Assembly (NCBI RefSeq): GCF_017874425.1
Contig: NZ_JAGGLL010000002.1
Span: forward strand, 1 to 64,000
DNA from: Clostridium punense
Lineage (GTDB): Bacteria > Bacillota > Clostridia > Clostridiales > Clostridiaceae
Length of the DNA: 64,000 bases
Reading direction: 5' to 3'
Shown piece after piece: positions 1-7,466 of the stretch. The position numbers and the translations under genes are program-made. Position 1 is the stretch's first letter, and the number at the start of each line of letters is the position of its first letter. Under the pieces are notes generated by a model. The model worked only from the letters and a program-made list of their open reading frames with translations. It searched no databases and was not told where the DNA came from.

Positions 1-2
1 AT

Positions 3-35
3 AATAATGCTAAATAATAATGCTAAATAATAATT
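3..35. repeat. 13-bp tandem repeat at window edge
   Basis: Two exact copies of AATAATGCTAAAT lie at 3-15 and 16-28, followed by a degenerate third unit that merges into the palindrome AATAATAATTATTATT. The array may extend upstream of the window. The rest of 1-214 is AT-rich DNA upstream of ferritin; I see no certain promoter there. Confidence 0.6.
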
Positions 36-214
36 ATTATTACTTGAATAATATTAATTTTATGGTATTATATAGTAAAATAACTTTGTACAAAGATTAA
101 TTCATACATATTTTTACTTTAAATTAAACCTATAAAATTGGTTTATGCCTATTATTGAATGTGTATACTACATAAAGAGTACAAAGAAAGTTTTTATACA
201 AGGAGGATTCTATA

Positions 215-724
215 ATGATAAGCGAAAGATTATTTAATGAACTGAATAAACAGATGAACTATGAATTTTATTCATCTCATGTCTATCTAGCATTAGCTGG
301 ATATTGTGCATCACAGGACCTAGACGGTTTCACTAACTTCTTTACTGTTCAAGCTGAAGAAGAAAAATTTCATGCTATGAAGTTCTTTAATTTTATAAAA
401 GAAATGGACGGAAGAATTAACTTTGAGTCTATTGGAGAACCAAGGAATGAATACGATTCAGTTCTAGATGCTTTTAATGTTACTTTAGAGCATGAAAAAT
501 CAGTTACTGATAGAATATATAATTTAATGGATATTGCTACAGAAGAAAGAGAACACGCAACTATCAGTTTCTTGAAATGGTTTATAGATGAGCAAGTTGA
601 AGAAATGTCTACTGTAGGCAATATAATTAAAAAACTTCAAAGAATAGAAAATGATCCGCATGCCCTTTATACTTTGGATTCTGAACTAGCTACAAGAACT
701 TTTGTACCACCAGTAGCTCCATAA
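215..724 (+). CDS. ftnA: ferritin (non-heme, FtnA-like)
   Basis: Cytosolic iron-storage protein: oxidises Fe(II) at a ferroxidase centre and stores it as a mineral inside a 24-subunit shell. The 169-residue product has the full-length four-helix ferritin fold. The ferroxidase ligands sit at the canonical positions: Glu17, Glu50, His53, Glu94, Gln127 and Glu130. There is no heme-ligand methionine pattern of bacterioferritin that I can recognise. ATG is preceded by AAGGAGG with good spacing. It appears monocistronic; the next promoter (752-780) starts a separate transcript. An AT-rich palindrome near position 30 could be a Fur/PerR-type site, but this is weak. Confidence 0.95.
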   Translation: MISERLFNELNKQMNYEFYSSHVYLALAGYCASQDLDGFTNFFTVQAEEEKFHAMKFFNFIKEMDGRINFESIGEPRNEYDSVLDAFNVTLEHEKSVTDRIYNLMDIATEEREHATISFLKWFIDEQVEEMSTVGNIIKKLQRIENDPHALYTLDSELATRTFVPPVAP

Positions 725-751
725 TTGAAATATAAACTTACATAAATAGTA

Positions 752-780
752 TTGACATGAAGTTTTTCCCATGATACTAT
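752..780 (+). promoter_or_regulatory. sigma-A promoter for the first leader RNA
   Basis: TTGACA at 752-757 and TACTAT at 775-780 are separated by exactly 17 nt, a near-consensus housekeeping promoter. Predicted transcription start is about 787, just upstream of the pseudoknotted leader. Confidence 0.75.
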
Positions 781-801
781 TGTTATAATAAATAAAATTT
801 A

Positions 802-949
802 ATTCTTATTTTGAGTTAGGGTAGAGAGTTAGCTCGTTGACCCTATACCAACCTACAATAGTAAGGTGGTTCAGCTAACAGCGATAAGAGGAAACTTATT
901 ATATTTTAGTAATATAAGTCTTCTTAACTCTGTTAGGAAGACTTTTTAT
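802..949 (+). ncRNA. candidate pseudoknotted riboswitch/attenuator, class unknown
   Basis: Pairings seen: a closing helix 802-808 with 884-890; hairpin TAGGGT (817-822) with ACCCTA (840-845); hairpin 847-854 with 864-870 (one bulge); and a 7-bp pseudoknot in which GTTAGCT (828-834), inside the first hairpin loop, pairs with AGCTAAC (873-879). An intrinsic terminator follows at 916-949. AGAGTTA (825-831) can instead pair with TAACTCT (925-931) in the terminator stem, so the two folds compete. The layout, an H-type pseudoknot with an inserted hairpin, resembles preQ1-II topology, but the sequence matches no class I know. No open reading frame follows directly; the next plus-strand gene is metY. 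Confidence 0.6.
916..949 (+). terminator. intrinsic terminator of the first leader
   Basis: AAGTCTTC (916-923) pairs with GAAGACTT (937-944), extended by TTAAC/GTTAG, followed by TTTTTATT. Its 5' arm overlaps the alternative pairing with the upstream leader. Confidence 0.85.
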
Positions 950-1009
950 TATGTTTTAATTTTTGCCGGCTAAGATTAGGACTTAAAAACTAGAAATTTG
1001 CAACAGTAT

Positions 1010-1137
1010 GTTTTAACAACATTTTGGAAGCTTCAAGTCTGCCATCTTCTAAGGTGTCTACTTGGCAGACTTGCAGTTGCTCAGCTTATAAAATATGCTT
1101 TGGCTACAGTGAAAATCTGCTTCCAAAGTTGTTAGAC
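1010..1137 (+). repeat. dispersed palindromic (MITE-like) repeat, copy A
   Basis: Terminal inverted repeats of about 20 bp (GTTTTAACAACATTTTGGAAG against the complement of CTTCCAAAGTTGTTAGAC) flank an internal perfect 11-bp stem, CAAGTCTGCCA (1034-1044) with TGGCAGACTTG (1063-1073). A diverged copy lies on the opposite strand at 37410-37523, alike at both ends. No open reading frame and no obvious target-site duplication. Confidence 0.7.
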
Positions 1138-1266
1138 AAAATGAACTTGTTCATTATTTAATAAAATTCATAGTGGTCTAGTTAAAATTTGAGATTAGGT
1201 CATTATGATTAAAATTTATTTTCATTAGTAGAATATTATTTCAAAAATAAAATTTCATATTTTCAT

Positions 1267-1377
1267 TCTTATTAAGAGTGGTGGAGGGACTGGCCCTATG
1301 AAACCCAGCAACACCTATATAAATTATTTATATAGGAATGTGCTAAATCCTGCAGCTTAAAAGCTGAGAGATAAGAA
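1267..1377 (+). promoter_or_regulatory. SAM-I (S-box) riboswitch
   Basis: The conserved core is present in order: AAGAGTGGTGGAGGGACTGG, CCCTATGAAACCC, GCAACA, GTGCTAAATCCTGCAG, and the closing GAGAGATAAGAA that pairs with the 5' CTTATTAAGAG. It senses S-adenosylmethionine and ends transcription when SAM is plentiful. It lies upstream of metY-metA-hom, the expected regulon. The gap to metY (about 410 nt after the terminator) is unusually long. Confidence 0.96.
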
Positions 1378-1399
1378 TTGGTTTTCATTTTTTGTAATT

Positions 1400-1435
1400 A
1401 AAACCGCTTCTTATACTTAAGAAGCGGTTTTTTGT
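1400..1435 (+). terminator. SAM riboswitch terminator
   Basis: AAAACCGCTTCTTA with TAAGAAGCGGTTTT, then TTTTTGTTTT: the expression platform of the S-box. Confidence 0.93.
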
Positions 1436-1479
1436 TTTAAATTTTATTTATTAAAAATTTATCTTAATAAAGGTTCTTA

Positions 1480-1656
1480 GGGCATCTGAAAATAAATAAC
1501 TAGTCCAAGACGTGAAGGCTATTTTGTGTTCACAAGCAAGCTTGTGCCGACAAGGAAACAGGTTCCGCAGATAGTGGGGCTATCTAAGGGTTTTGTTGAC
1601 GCAATATATCACAAAATAGACGAGCAGATTGACTTATTTATTTTTTGAAGATGCCT
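1480..1656 (+). ncRNA. palindromic element or structured RNA in metY leader
   Basis: GGCATCT and AAATAAATAA at the left end (1481-1499) are the inverted complement of the right end (about 1632-1654). Inside, CTATTTTGTG (1519-1528) pairs with CACAAAATAG (1610-1619). Within that are hairpin 1531-1536/1541-1546, helix CGACAA (1548-1553) with TTGTTG (1594-1599), and two small hairpins, GGAA/TTCC (1554-1566) and GATAG/CTATC (1570-1584). The core is less AT-rich than its surroundings. It could be a mobile palindromic element or a noncoding RNA; I do not recognise the family. No second copy is seen in the window. Confidence 0.5.
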
Positions 1657-1659
1657 AAA

Positions 1660-1800
1660 CTTAAAGTTTCCTTAATTCATTCCCAAAAATCTTCTGGGAG
1701 CTAGGATAGATTCCCTGTATAAGCTAAGGCTTAATCTTAGTTTCTTATATTGATAACTTTAAGCTGATTTAAGAGCCTGAAACTTTGAGAGTATCAATTA
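1660..1800 (+). promoter_or_regulatory. structured 5' leader just before metY
   Basis: Further complementary segments: AAAGTTTC (1663-1670) with GAAACTTT (1779-1786), TCCCA (1681-1685) with TGGGA (1695-1699), AAGC/GCTT (1721-1732), and TTGATA (1750-1755) with TATCAA (1791-1796). There is no T-run, so this is not a terminator in the form seen. Function unknown; it may fold around the last helix before the ribosome binding site. Confidence 0.3.
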
Positions 1801-1847
1801 ATAAAAAAGTATTAAACTTATTAATAATTTACAAGGAGGTAATATAA

Positions 1848-3128
1848 ATGAGTAATTTATGGAAAAAAGAAACTTTATGTGTTCAAGGGGGTTATGCTCC
1901 TAAGGTTGGAGAACCTAGAATCTCACCTATAGTTCAAAGTACAACGTACAAATATGAGGATCCAGATCACTTAGCTGAAATTTTTGATTTAAAAGCTTCA
2001 GGGCATATGTATTCAAGAATAAGCAATCCTACAATTTCAGCTCTCGAAGAAAAAATATCCTTATTAGAGAAGGGAGTTGGTGCATTAGCAACCGCTTCTG
2101 GTCAGTCAGCAACTCTTATATCCATACTAAATATTTGTAGTTCGGGGGATCATATTCTGTCTACCTCCACTCTTTATGGAGGAACTTTTACTTTATTTTC
2201 TTCCTCCTTAAAAAAGTTTGGGATACACGTAACTTTTGTTGATCCTAATCTATCAGTAGAAGAAATATTAACTTATGGCACTGAAAATACGAAAGCTATC
2301 TTTGCTGAAACTATTAGTAATCCTAGTTTAAATATATTGGATTTTGAAAAATTTTCAAAAATAGCTAAAACTTTAGATGTTCCTTTTATTGTTGATAATA
2401 CTTTTCCTACCCCTATTCTCTGCAACCCTTTTGATCATGGTGCTAACATAGTTATTCACTCAGCCACAAAGTATATTGACGGTCATGGGTGCAGCCTTGG
2501 TGGCATAGTAGTGGATGGTGGAAATTTTGACTGGTCCAATGGTAAATTTCCTCAATTAACAGAGCCTGACCCAAGTTACCATGGAATCTCCTATGTGAAG
2601 GAGTTCAAAGAATTAGCTTATATAACTAAAGCTAGAGTACATCTCCTTCGTGATTTAGGTACCACTCTGAGCCCCTTCAATGGATTTTTATTAAACTTAG
2701 GTTTAGATACCCTAAGTGTTAGGATGGAAAGACATAGTGAAAATGCTTTGGCTTTAGCAACATTCTTATCTAGCCATCCTAAGGTTGGGTGGGTTAATTA
2801 TCCTAATCTTCCTGGAGGCCCAAGTTATGGCCTTTCAAAAAAATATCTTCCCTTAGGAGGTAGTGGTATTTTAACTTTTGGAATAAAAGGTGGAAGAGTT
2901 ACAGCTAAAGAATTCATAAAGAACCTAACCTTGGCCGCATTAGTGGTTCACCTTGGAGATGTGAGAACCTCTGTAATTCACCCTGCAAGTACAACTCACA
3001 GGCAATTAAGTGATGAAGAACTAGAAGCTTCTGGAGTATCATCTGACCTAATTAGAGTTTCAGTAGGAATTGAGCATATTGAAGACCTTATAAATGATTT
3101 CGATAAGGCATTGAATAAACTTAAATAA
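1848..3128 (+). CDS. metY: O-acetylhomoserine sulfhydrylase (homocysteine synthase)
   Basis: PLP enzyme converting O-acetylhomoserine plus sulfide to homocysteine and acetate, the direct-sulfhydrylation route to methionine. At 426 residues it has the length typical of MetY rather than the roughly 380-residue MetB/MetC. Visible motifs: VDNTF before the PLP site and SATKYIDGHG, in which Lys forms the Schiff base. The C-terminal half has the family signatures LGDVRTSVIHPAS and SVGIEHIEDL. ATG follows CAAGGAGG. The gene heads the cluster metY-metA-hom and lies downstream of the SAM-I riboswitch, so repression by SAM is expected. The next gene, metA, predicts an acetylated substrate, which supports MetY over cystathionine gamma-synthase. 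Confidence 0.95.
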   Translation: MSNLWKKETLCVQGGYAPKVGEPRISPIVQSTTYKYEDPDHLAEIFDLKASGHMYSRISNPTISALEEKISLLEKGVGALATASGQSATLISILNICSSGDHILSTSTLYGGTFTLFSSSLKKFGIHVTFVDPNLSVEEILTYGTENTKAIFAETISNPSLNILDFEKFSKIAKTLDVPFIVDNTFPTPILCNPFDHGANIVIHSATKYIDGHGCSLGGIVVDGGNFDWSNGKFPQLTEPDPSYHGISYVKEFKELAYITKARVHLLRDLGTTLSPFNGFLLNLGLDTLSVRMERHSENALALATFLSSHPKVGWVNYPNLPGGPSYGLSKKYLPLGGSGILTFGIKGGRVTAKEFIKNLTLAALVVHLGDVRTSVIHPASTTHRQLSDEELEASGVSSDLIRVSVGIEHIEDLINDFDKALNKLK

Positions 3129-3144
3129 TGCTAGGAGTGATAAC

Positions 3145-4020
3145 TTGCCTATTATATTAAGTAAAAATTTACTTTCCTGTGAGGCACTACTAAAGGAAAA
3201 TGTAAGTTTATTATATAAGGAAGATATTGTAGAAATTCCTGTTAATACTCTTAAAATAGCTATTTTAAATCTCATGCCCAATAAGATTACTGCAGAAACT
3301 CAAATTTTAAAGTTACTTAATAATCCCAATTTTGTAGTAGAAGTGGTATTTTTATATCCTATTACTCATAGCTTTAAAACTACTTCCAGGGACTATTTAT
3401 CAACAGCTTATAAGACCTTTTATGATGTTATGGATTATAACTTTCATGGATTAATAATAACCGGTGCACCCTTAGAAAAAATAGATTTTAAATCTGTAGA
3501 CTATTGGACTGAACTAAAAGCTATAATGGAATTTTCAAAGCTAAAGGTTAAATCTACTATCCATATATGTTGGGCTGCTTGTGCTGGTCTTTACTATCAT
3601 TATAATATAAGTAAAATTCTAGTAAGGGAAAAAATCTTCGGCCTATATTCAAATCATATTGAAAATAACAACTCGAATTTACTAGCTGGTTTAAACGAAA
3701 ATCTTTGGATTCCTCAATCTAGATTCTTTTATATAGATAAAAACTCTATAGATAAAATAGAACCGCTTAGAGTATTAATATCTTCTGAAATCTCAGGGGT
3801 ACATTGCATCTCTTCTAGTGATTATAAACAAATATTTTTGACTGGTCACTGGGAGTATGATAGTTACACTTTGTTAGATGAGTATAAAAGAGATATGTTA
3901 ATGGGTTTGAATTCTAAGTTCCCTGAAAATTATTCTTGTGCCAACTTACCAAAATATAATTGGTTAGAAGATGCTATAAAGTTTTTTATTAACTGGCTTA
4001 GCATAATCAGTAATCAGTAA
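3145..4020 (+). CDS. metA: homoserine O-acetyltransferase, MetA family
   Basis: Activates homoserine with an acyl-CoA. The 291-residue protein belongs to the MetA (homoserine transsuccinylase-like) family. Numbering from the TTG start gives the canonical catalytic residues: Cys142 in ICWAACAGLYYHY, and His235 and Glu237 in GHWEYD. Residue 111, which sets acyl specificity in this family, is Glu (ITGAPLE), the acetyl-CoA-type residue rather than the succinyl-CoA-type Gly. This agrees with metY next door. Trp236 replaces the usual Pro of GHPEYD. The start is TTG at 3145 with AGGAG 7 nt upstream; no ATG fits as well. It begins 16 nt after metY, so the two are cotranscribed. Confidence 0.93.
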   Translation: MPIILSKNLLSCEALLKENVSLLYKEDIVEIPVNTLKIAILNLMPNKITAETQILKLLNNPNFVVEVVFLYPITHSFKTTSRDYLSTAYKTFYDVMDYNFHGLIITGAPLEKIDFKSVDYWTELKAIMEFSKLKVKSTIHICWAACAGLYYHYNISKILVREKIFGLYSNHIENNNSNLLAGLNENLWIPQSRFFYIDKNSIDKIEPLRVLISSEISGVHCISSSDYKQIFLTGHWEYDSYTLLDEYKRDMLMGLNSKFPENYSCANLPKYNWLEDAIKFFINWLSIISNQ

Positions 4021-4142
4021 ACCTTGCTTAGCTTTTTAAAATAGCAATTAGTATGGTTACCATATTTTTTATCTATCTATTATATATTCTAAATTAAATA
4101 AACGAAACAATGAAATAAGTTATATCTGAAAGGAGTTTTTGT
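4021..4142 (+). promoter_or_regulatory. metA-hom spacer with small dyads
   Basis: TTGCT/AGCAA forms a loose hairpin, and TATGGTTACCATA (4052-4064) is a 13-nt perfect dyad followed by TTTTTT. The loop is too tight for a good terminator, so this may be an operator or a weak attenuator between metA and hom. Confidence 0.3.
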
Positions 4143-5399
4143 ATGATAAATATTGGTTTGCTTGGATTTGGAACTGTAGGCTCTGGGGTTTATGAATTGC
4201 TCACGAAATATCAGTCTATTAGTAGTTGTATAAATGAAGATATTGCAGTTAGCAAAATATTAGTTAAAAATCTTAATAAAAAACGTGATCCAAATGTTCC
4301 TGAAGAGTTATTTACTAATGATTTTAATGATATATTAAATGACCCTAAAATAAATATTATAATAGAAGCTATTAATGGCTTTAGTCCCGCTTATTCTTAT
4401 TTACTTAAAAGTTTAAGTAATGGGAAACATGTAATTACTGCGAATAAAGCTGTTGTAGCTAGACATCTTAAAGAATTATTAAACCTTGCTGAAAAAAAGA
4501 ATAAAGCTTTTCTTTTTGAAGCTAGTGTAGGTGGGGGAATTCCTATCATTAAACCCTTAAAGCACCACTCTGTTTTTAATAAAATTAATGAAATTAGAGG
4601 AATTCTTAATGGTACTAGCAATTTTATATTAACCCAAATGAAAGACAACAACTTATCCTTTGAAGAAGCTTTAGTTCTAGCGCAGAAGTTAGGCTATGCT
4701 GAAATAAATTCTTCAGATGATGTGGATGGATATGATGTTAGCAGAAAGCTTGCTATATTATCTACTATTGCTTTTAAGAAAGTAATAACAGAGGATTTAA
4801 TTCCTTGCCGTGGAATCCGCTCTATAAATTCTTTGGATATAAAAATATTTAAAAACTTAAATTGCACAGTTAAATTAATAGGAACAGCTTCAAATCATAA
4901 CAACAGGCTTTCTGCTTCTGTAGAACCCGTTTTAGTTAGCAACAGTTCTACTTTATCCAGTATAAAAAATGCCTGTAATATAATTTCTGTGAATGGTAGT
5001 ATAGTTGGTGAACTTCATTTTATTGGAGAGGGCGCAGGAAAAAATCCTACTTCCAATGCAATAATATGTGATCTTATAGATATTATTAACGGTTCCTATA
5101 GTTCGGATAATCTTTCATCAAAGAGCATAATTTCTACCGAAACAGTTCACTTCATCTCTGGGGAATACTATGTAAGACTTACCCCTATAATTGAGGATGA
5201 AAAGAGTACACTAATTAAACTTCTACAAAAAGCCCCTTGGGTATGTAAAACTATAGAATGCGAAGACAATATAGTTGTTTTCACCAAGAAACTTTCTAGT
5301 TCAGACCTTGAAAAAAAACTTAATAACCTTAGTTGCATTGTTAAAGACTATTCTTTTATAAGGTTAGATGAAAATATTCAAATTAAGCACCCAAATTAG
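4143..5399 (+). CDS. hom: homoserine dehydrogenase
   Basis: Reduces aspartate semialdehyde to homoserine with NAD(P)H, supplying MetA. The 418-residue monofunctional form has an N-terminal Rossmann motif, GLLGFGTVGSGVYE (residues 4-17), the central NGTSNFILTQM motif, and the catalytic DDVDGYDVSRKLAILS segment. A C-terminal ACT-like regulatory region covers roughly the last 80 residues (ETVHFISGEYYVRL onward), where threonine usually binds. There is no aspartokinase fusion. ATG is preceded by AAAGGAG. The 122-nt gap from metA leaves open whether it is read through from the SAM-controlled transcript or has its own promoter. Confidence 0.95.
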   Translation: MINIGLLGFGTVGSGVYELLTKYQSISSCINEDIAVSKILVKNLNKKRDPNVPEELFTNDFNDILNDPKINIIIEAINGFSPAYSYLLKSLSNGKHVITANKAVVARHLKELLNLAEKKNKAFLFEASVGGGIPIIKPLKHHSVFNKINEIRGILNGTSNFILTQMKDNNLSFEEALVLAQKLGYAEINSSDDVDGYDVSRKLAILSTIAFKKVITEDLIPCRGIRSINSLDIKIFKNLNCTVKLIGTASNHNNRLSASVEPVLVSNSSTLSSIKNACNIISVNGSIVGELHFIGEGAGKNPTSNAIICDLIDIINGSYSSDNLSSKSIISTETVHFISGEYYVRLTPIIEDEKSTLIKLLQKAPWVCKTIECEDNIVVFTKKLSSSDLEKKLNNLSCIVKDYSFIRLDENIQIKHPN

Positions 5400-5452
5400 A
5401 CTTTAAACAATTGTAATTAAAAACTTAGTTAATTATACCCAAATGCAAAAGA

Positions 5453-5487
5453 ACACCCATGCTAGCTTCACACTAGTCTATGGGTGT
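5453..5487. terminator. bidirectional terminator, hom / lipoprotein
   Basis: ACACCCAT pairs with ATGGGTGT with an inner CTAG/CTAG extension, between convergent genes. The T-rich tail is better on the minus strand (TTCTTTTG). Confidence 0.7.
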
Positions 5488-5526
5488 ATCTAATTTGCAA
5501 ATTATAATCAATGGTTAATAACAAAA

Positions 5527-6060
5527 TTATTTTTCCAAATTCTCATTGAACCACTTATCTTTTAATTGTTTTATAGTTCCTTTCTCCTCCATTCCCTTTA
5601 AGGATTCGTTTACAACCTTAAGCAAATCTTTGCCTCTTGAATCATCCTTAAAAGGGAATTGATTTATTGTAGTTATTGGTACATCAACAATAGGTACCGT
5701 TAATTCATAATTAAATTGAGATTTTTCCCCTTGATCAAACTTATATACTATGGTGTCTATTTTACCTGATTTATATAAATCTATAATGGAATCTTTATCA
5801 GCAGATTTAAAATTTATTTTATAGTCAGTATGCTTTCCAACTTCTTCCCATAGAGCTGTTTGAAAGCCTTGATTTTTATCCACTGGGGTTGTACAACAAC
5901 TATCACTGCTACTTATAAAACCTACAGTTATTTCCTTCTTATTATTAGCAACTTCTTCATTTAAATTCTTATCAGCTTTTACTTCACAACCACTAAGTAA
6001 CACAATAGTGATGAAAGATAATACAATTAATGAAATAATTTTTCTAAAATTAAAATTCAT
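5527..6060 (-). CDS. lipoprotein, shortened family 3 solute-binding protein
   Basis: Probably a cell-surface lipoprotein: the signal peptide ends in the lipobox LLSGC. The mature part starts like an amino-acid ABC transporter binding protein (EITVGFISSSDS; NQGFQTALWEEVGK) and ends with the family 3 signature LKVVNESLKGMEEKG followed by LKDKWF. At 177 residues it is well short of the usual 250 or so. The missing piece matches most of the second lobe, so it may bind ligand poorly or act as a partner protein. The start is the ATG at 6060, with AAAGGAG just upstream; a longer frame from 6081 would include the ribosome binding site. No transporter genes are adjacent. Confidence 0.7.
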   Translation of the reverse strand: MNFNFRKIISLIVLSFITIVLLSGCEVKADKNLNEEVANNKKEITVGFISSSDSCCTTPVDKNQGFQTALWEEVGKHTDYKINFKSADKDSIIDLYKSGKIDTIVYKFDQGEKSQFNYELTVPIVDVPITTINQFPFKDDSRGKDLLKVVNESLKGMEEKGTIKQLKDKWFNENLEK

Positions 6061-6323
6061 GTTTTTTCTCCTTTGGTTCATGTTCTATGTTGTAATATGA
6101 TAAAATCTCTGCAACTTATTTATTATATTCTTAAGTTTTATCCCACAATAAATATTATCATAATATTTATGATTTAGTTATTTGTTTTATTTATATGATT
6201 ATGTTCATCTATTGTATCTGCAAATAGGTTTTTCTCATAACTATCACCAGACGTTATTTAAATTATTGTTATATAATTTTTATTTATATAGTTGGAATTA
6301 TATGATTAAAGAATAAATGCTAG

Positions 6324-7313
6324 TTATGGTACAAGAATTACATAAATAAAAACACCATATAGCAAACCACTTAATGTCAAAACAAAAGGGCTAATAGTTT
6401 CTTTTGTTTCTAGATAAAGATATTGCACTAATGCTGAAATTAGCGTAAGAGTCATTATGAAAAGCGAAGTAGTATTTAAGTTCCAATTAGTAGCTGCAAG
6501 CCCAAAAGCAACTGGTATGGTACTTTGAAAAACCATTGCTCCTGTAATATTTCCTAGAGCTAGATTATCCTTTCTACTCCTTATCCACATTATAGAGTTA
6601 AACTTTTCCGGTAGCTCCGTAATTATAGGTGAAATTATCATGGATAACACAAAGGAAGATATCCCCAAAGTAGTAGACATTCTATTTATGTTGTCCACAA
6701 ATTCCTCACTAGCTAAAATTATCCCTATTAAAGATAAAGCTAATTGAAGTAGTATAACAATCATTCCACTACTTCTAGTAATTCTACTTAGCATAAGAGT
6801 TGGTGCAGCCTCTTCTTTTCCTCCTTGATGTTTAAGAGTACTTACTATGTAAATAAAATAGAGTAGCACTAAAAACATTGCTCCAGAATAAAAAATAGAT
6901 TTATTTTTAGTAATAGAAATTAAAATTGTAGCTATATATGAAATGATAAAAAAGAAAAAGTCTCGCGAAAATATCCCTTTGTCCACATGTAGCATTATTG
7001 TTCTTTTATTAACTGAAGAATAAAAAAACACAGCAAATCCAGTAACAAGAAAACCTAAAGTAGACAGCATAAAAGGAGCACCTAAAATTGCACCGGTGCT
7101 TATTCCATTTCCTGAAGGTTTATTACTAATAACCGCAATAATGGGAATCATAGTTTCAGGCAGTGCTGTACCCACAGCAGATAAAACACTACCTACTACC
7201 CCATCTCCTAAATTTAATTTCTTTCCTAAATTTTCTACACTATTAGAAAACATATGACAAAAGAATAAAATAAGAGCGATATTAACTACTATTAAAAGTA
7301 CAAAAGTCCACAT
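6324..7313 (-). CDS. Ca2+/cation antiporter (CaCA family)
   Basis: Integral membrane exchanger with about ten membrane segments and two internal alpha-repeats. The first contains GDGVVGSVLSAVGTALPE (matching the GTSLPE motif), the second SPIITELPE followed by the segment starting LGNITGAMVFQS. These acidic residues bind the cation in sodium/calcium exchangers. It likely exchanges Ca2+ or a related divalent ion for Na+ or H+. ATG at 7313 is chosen because GGGAG lies 10 nt upstream; the TTG at 7322 sits too close to that site. No partner gene is evident. Confidence 0.85.
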   Translation of the reverse strand: MWTFVLLIVVNIALILFFCHMFSNSVENLGKKLNLGDGVVGSVLSAVGTALPETMIPIIAVISNKPSGNGISTGAILGAPFMLSTLGFLVTGFAVFFYSSVNKRTIMLHVDKGIFSRDFFFFIISYIATILISITKNKSIFYSGAMFLVLLYFIYIVSTLKHQGGKEEAAPTLMLSRITRSSGMIVILLQLALSLIGIILASEEFVDNINRMSTTLGISSFVLSMIISPIITELPEKFNSIMWIRSRKDNLALGNITGAMVFQSTIPVAFGLAATNWNLNTTSLFIMTLTLISALVQYLYLETKETISPFVLTLSGLLYGVFIYVILVP

Positions 7314-7397
7314 ATAAATCAAACTCCCTCTTGAAAAACTTCATTACCTAATATATATAGGACTTGTACTAAAAAAATGAATAAAAAAATAAAAGAA

Positions 7398-7421
7398 TGT
7401 AGAGAAATAAAATTCCCTACA
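7398..7421 (-). terminator. terminator of the CAP gene
   Basis: On the minus strand TGTAGGGA pairs with TTCTCTACA, then TTCTTTTATTTTTTTATT. Confidence 0.85.
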
Positions 7422-7466
7422 CCCTAAAGTAATCAACAAGGTTATTTAGTTTGCATATTTTCTCCA

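Noticed and set aside
1-40. Possible CRISPR or iron-box array
   Set aside because: Only two 13-bp tandem units with no spacers; AT-rich palindrome too common in this genome to call a Fur or PerR site.
802-890. T-box or preQ1 riboswitch
   Set aside because: AAGGTGGTTC is reminiscent of a T-box, but Stem I and the rest of the T-box sequence are missing; preQ1-I and preQ1-II consensus bases do not match.
4052-4075. Terminator between metA and hom
   Set aside because: TATGGTTACCATA followed by T-run looks like a terminator, but the stem would leave too small a loop; left as a weak dyad only.
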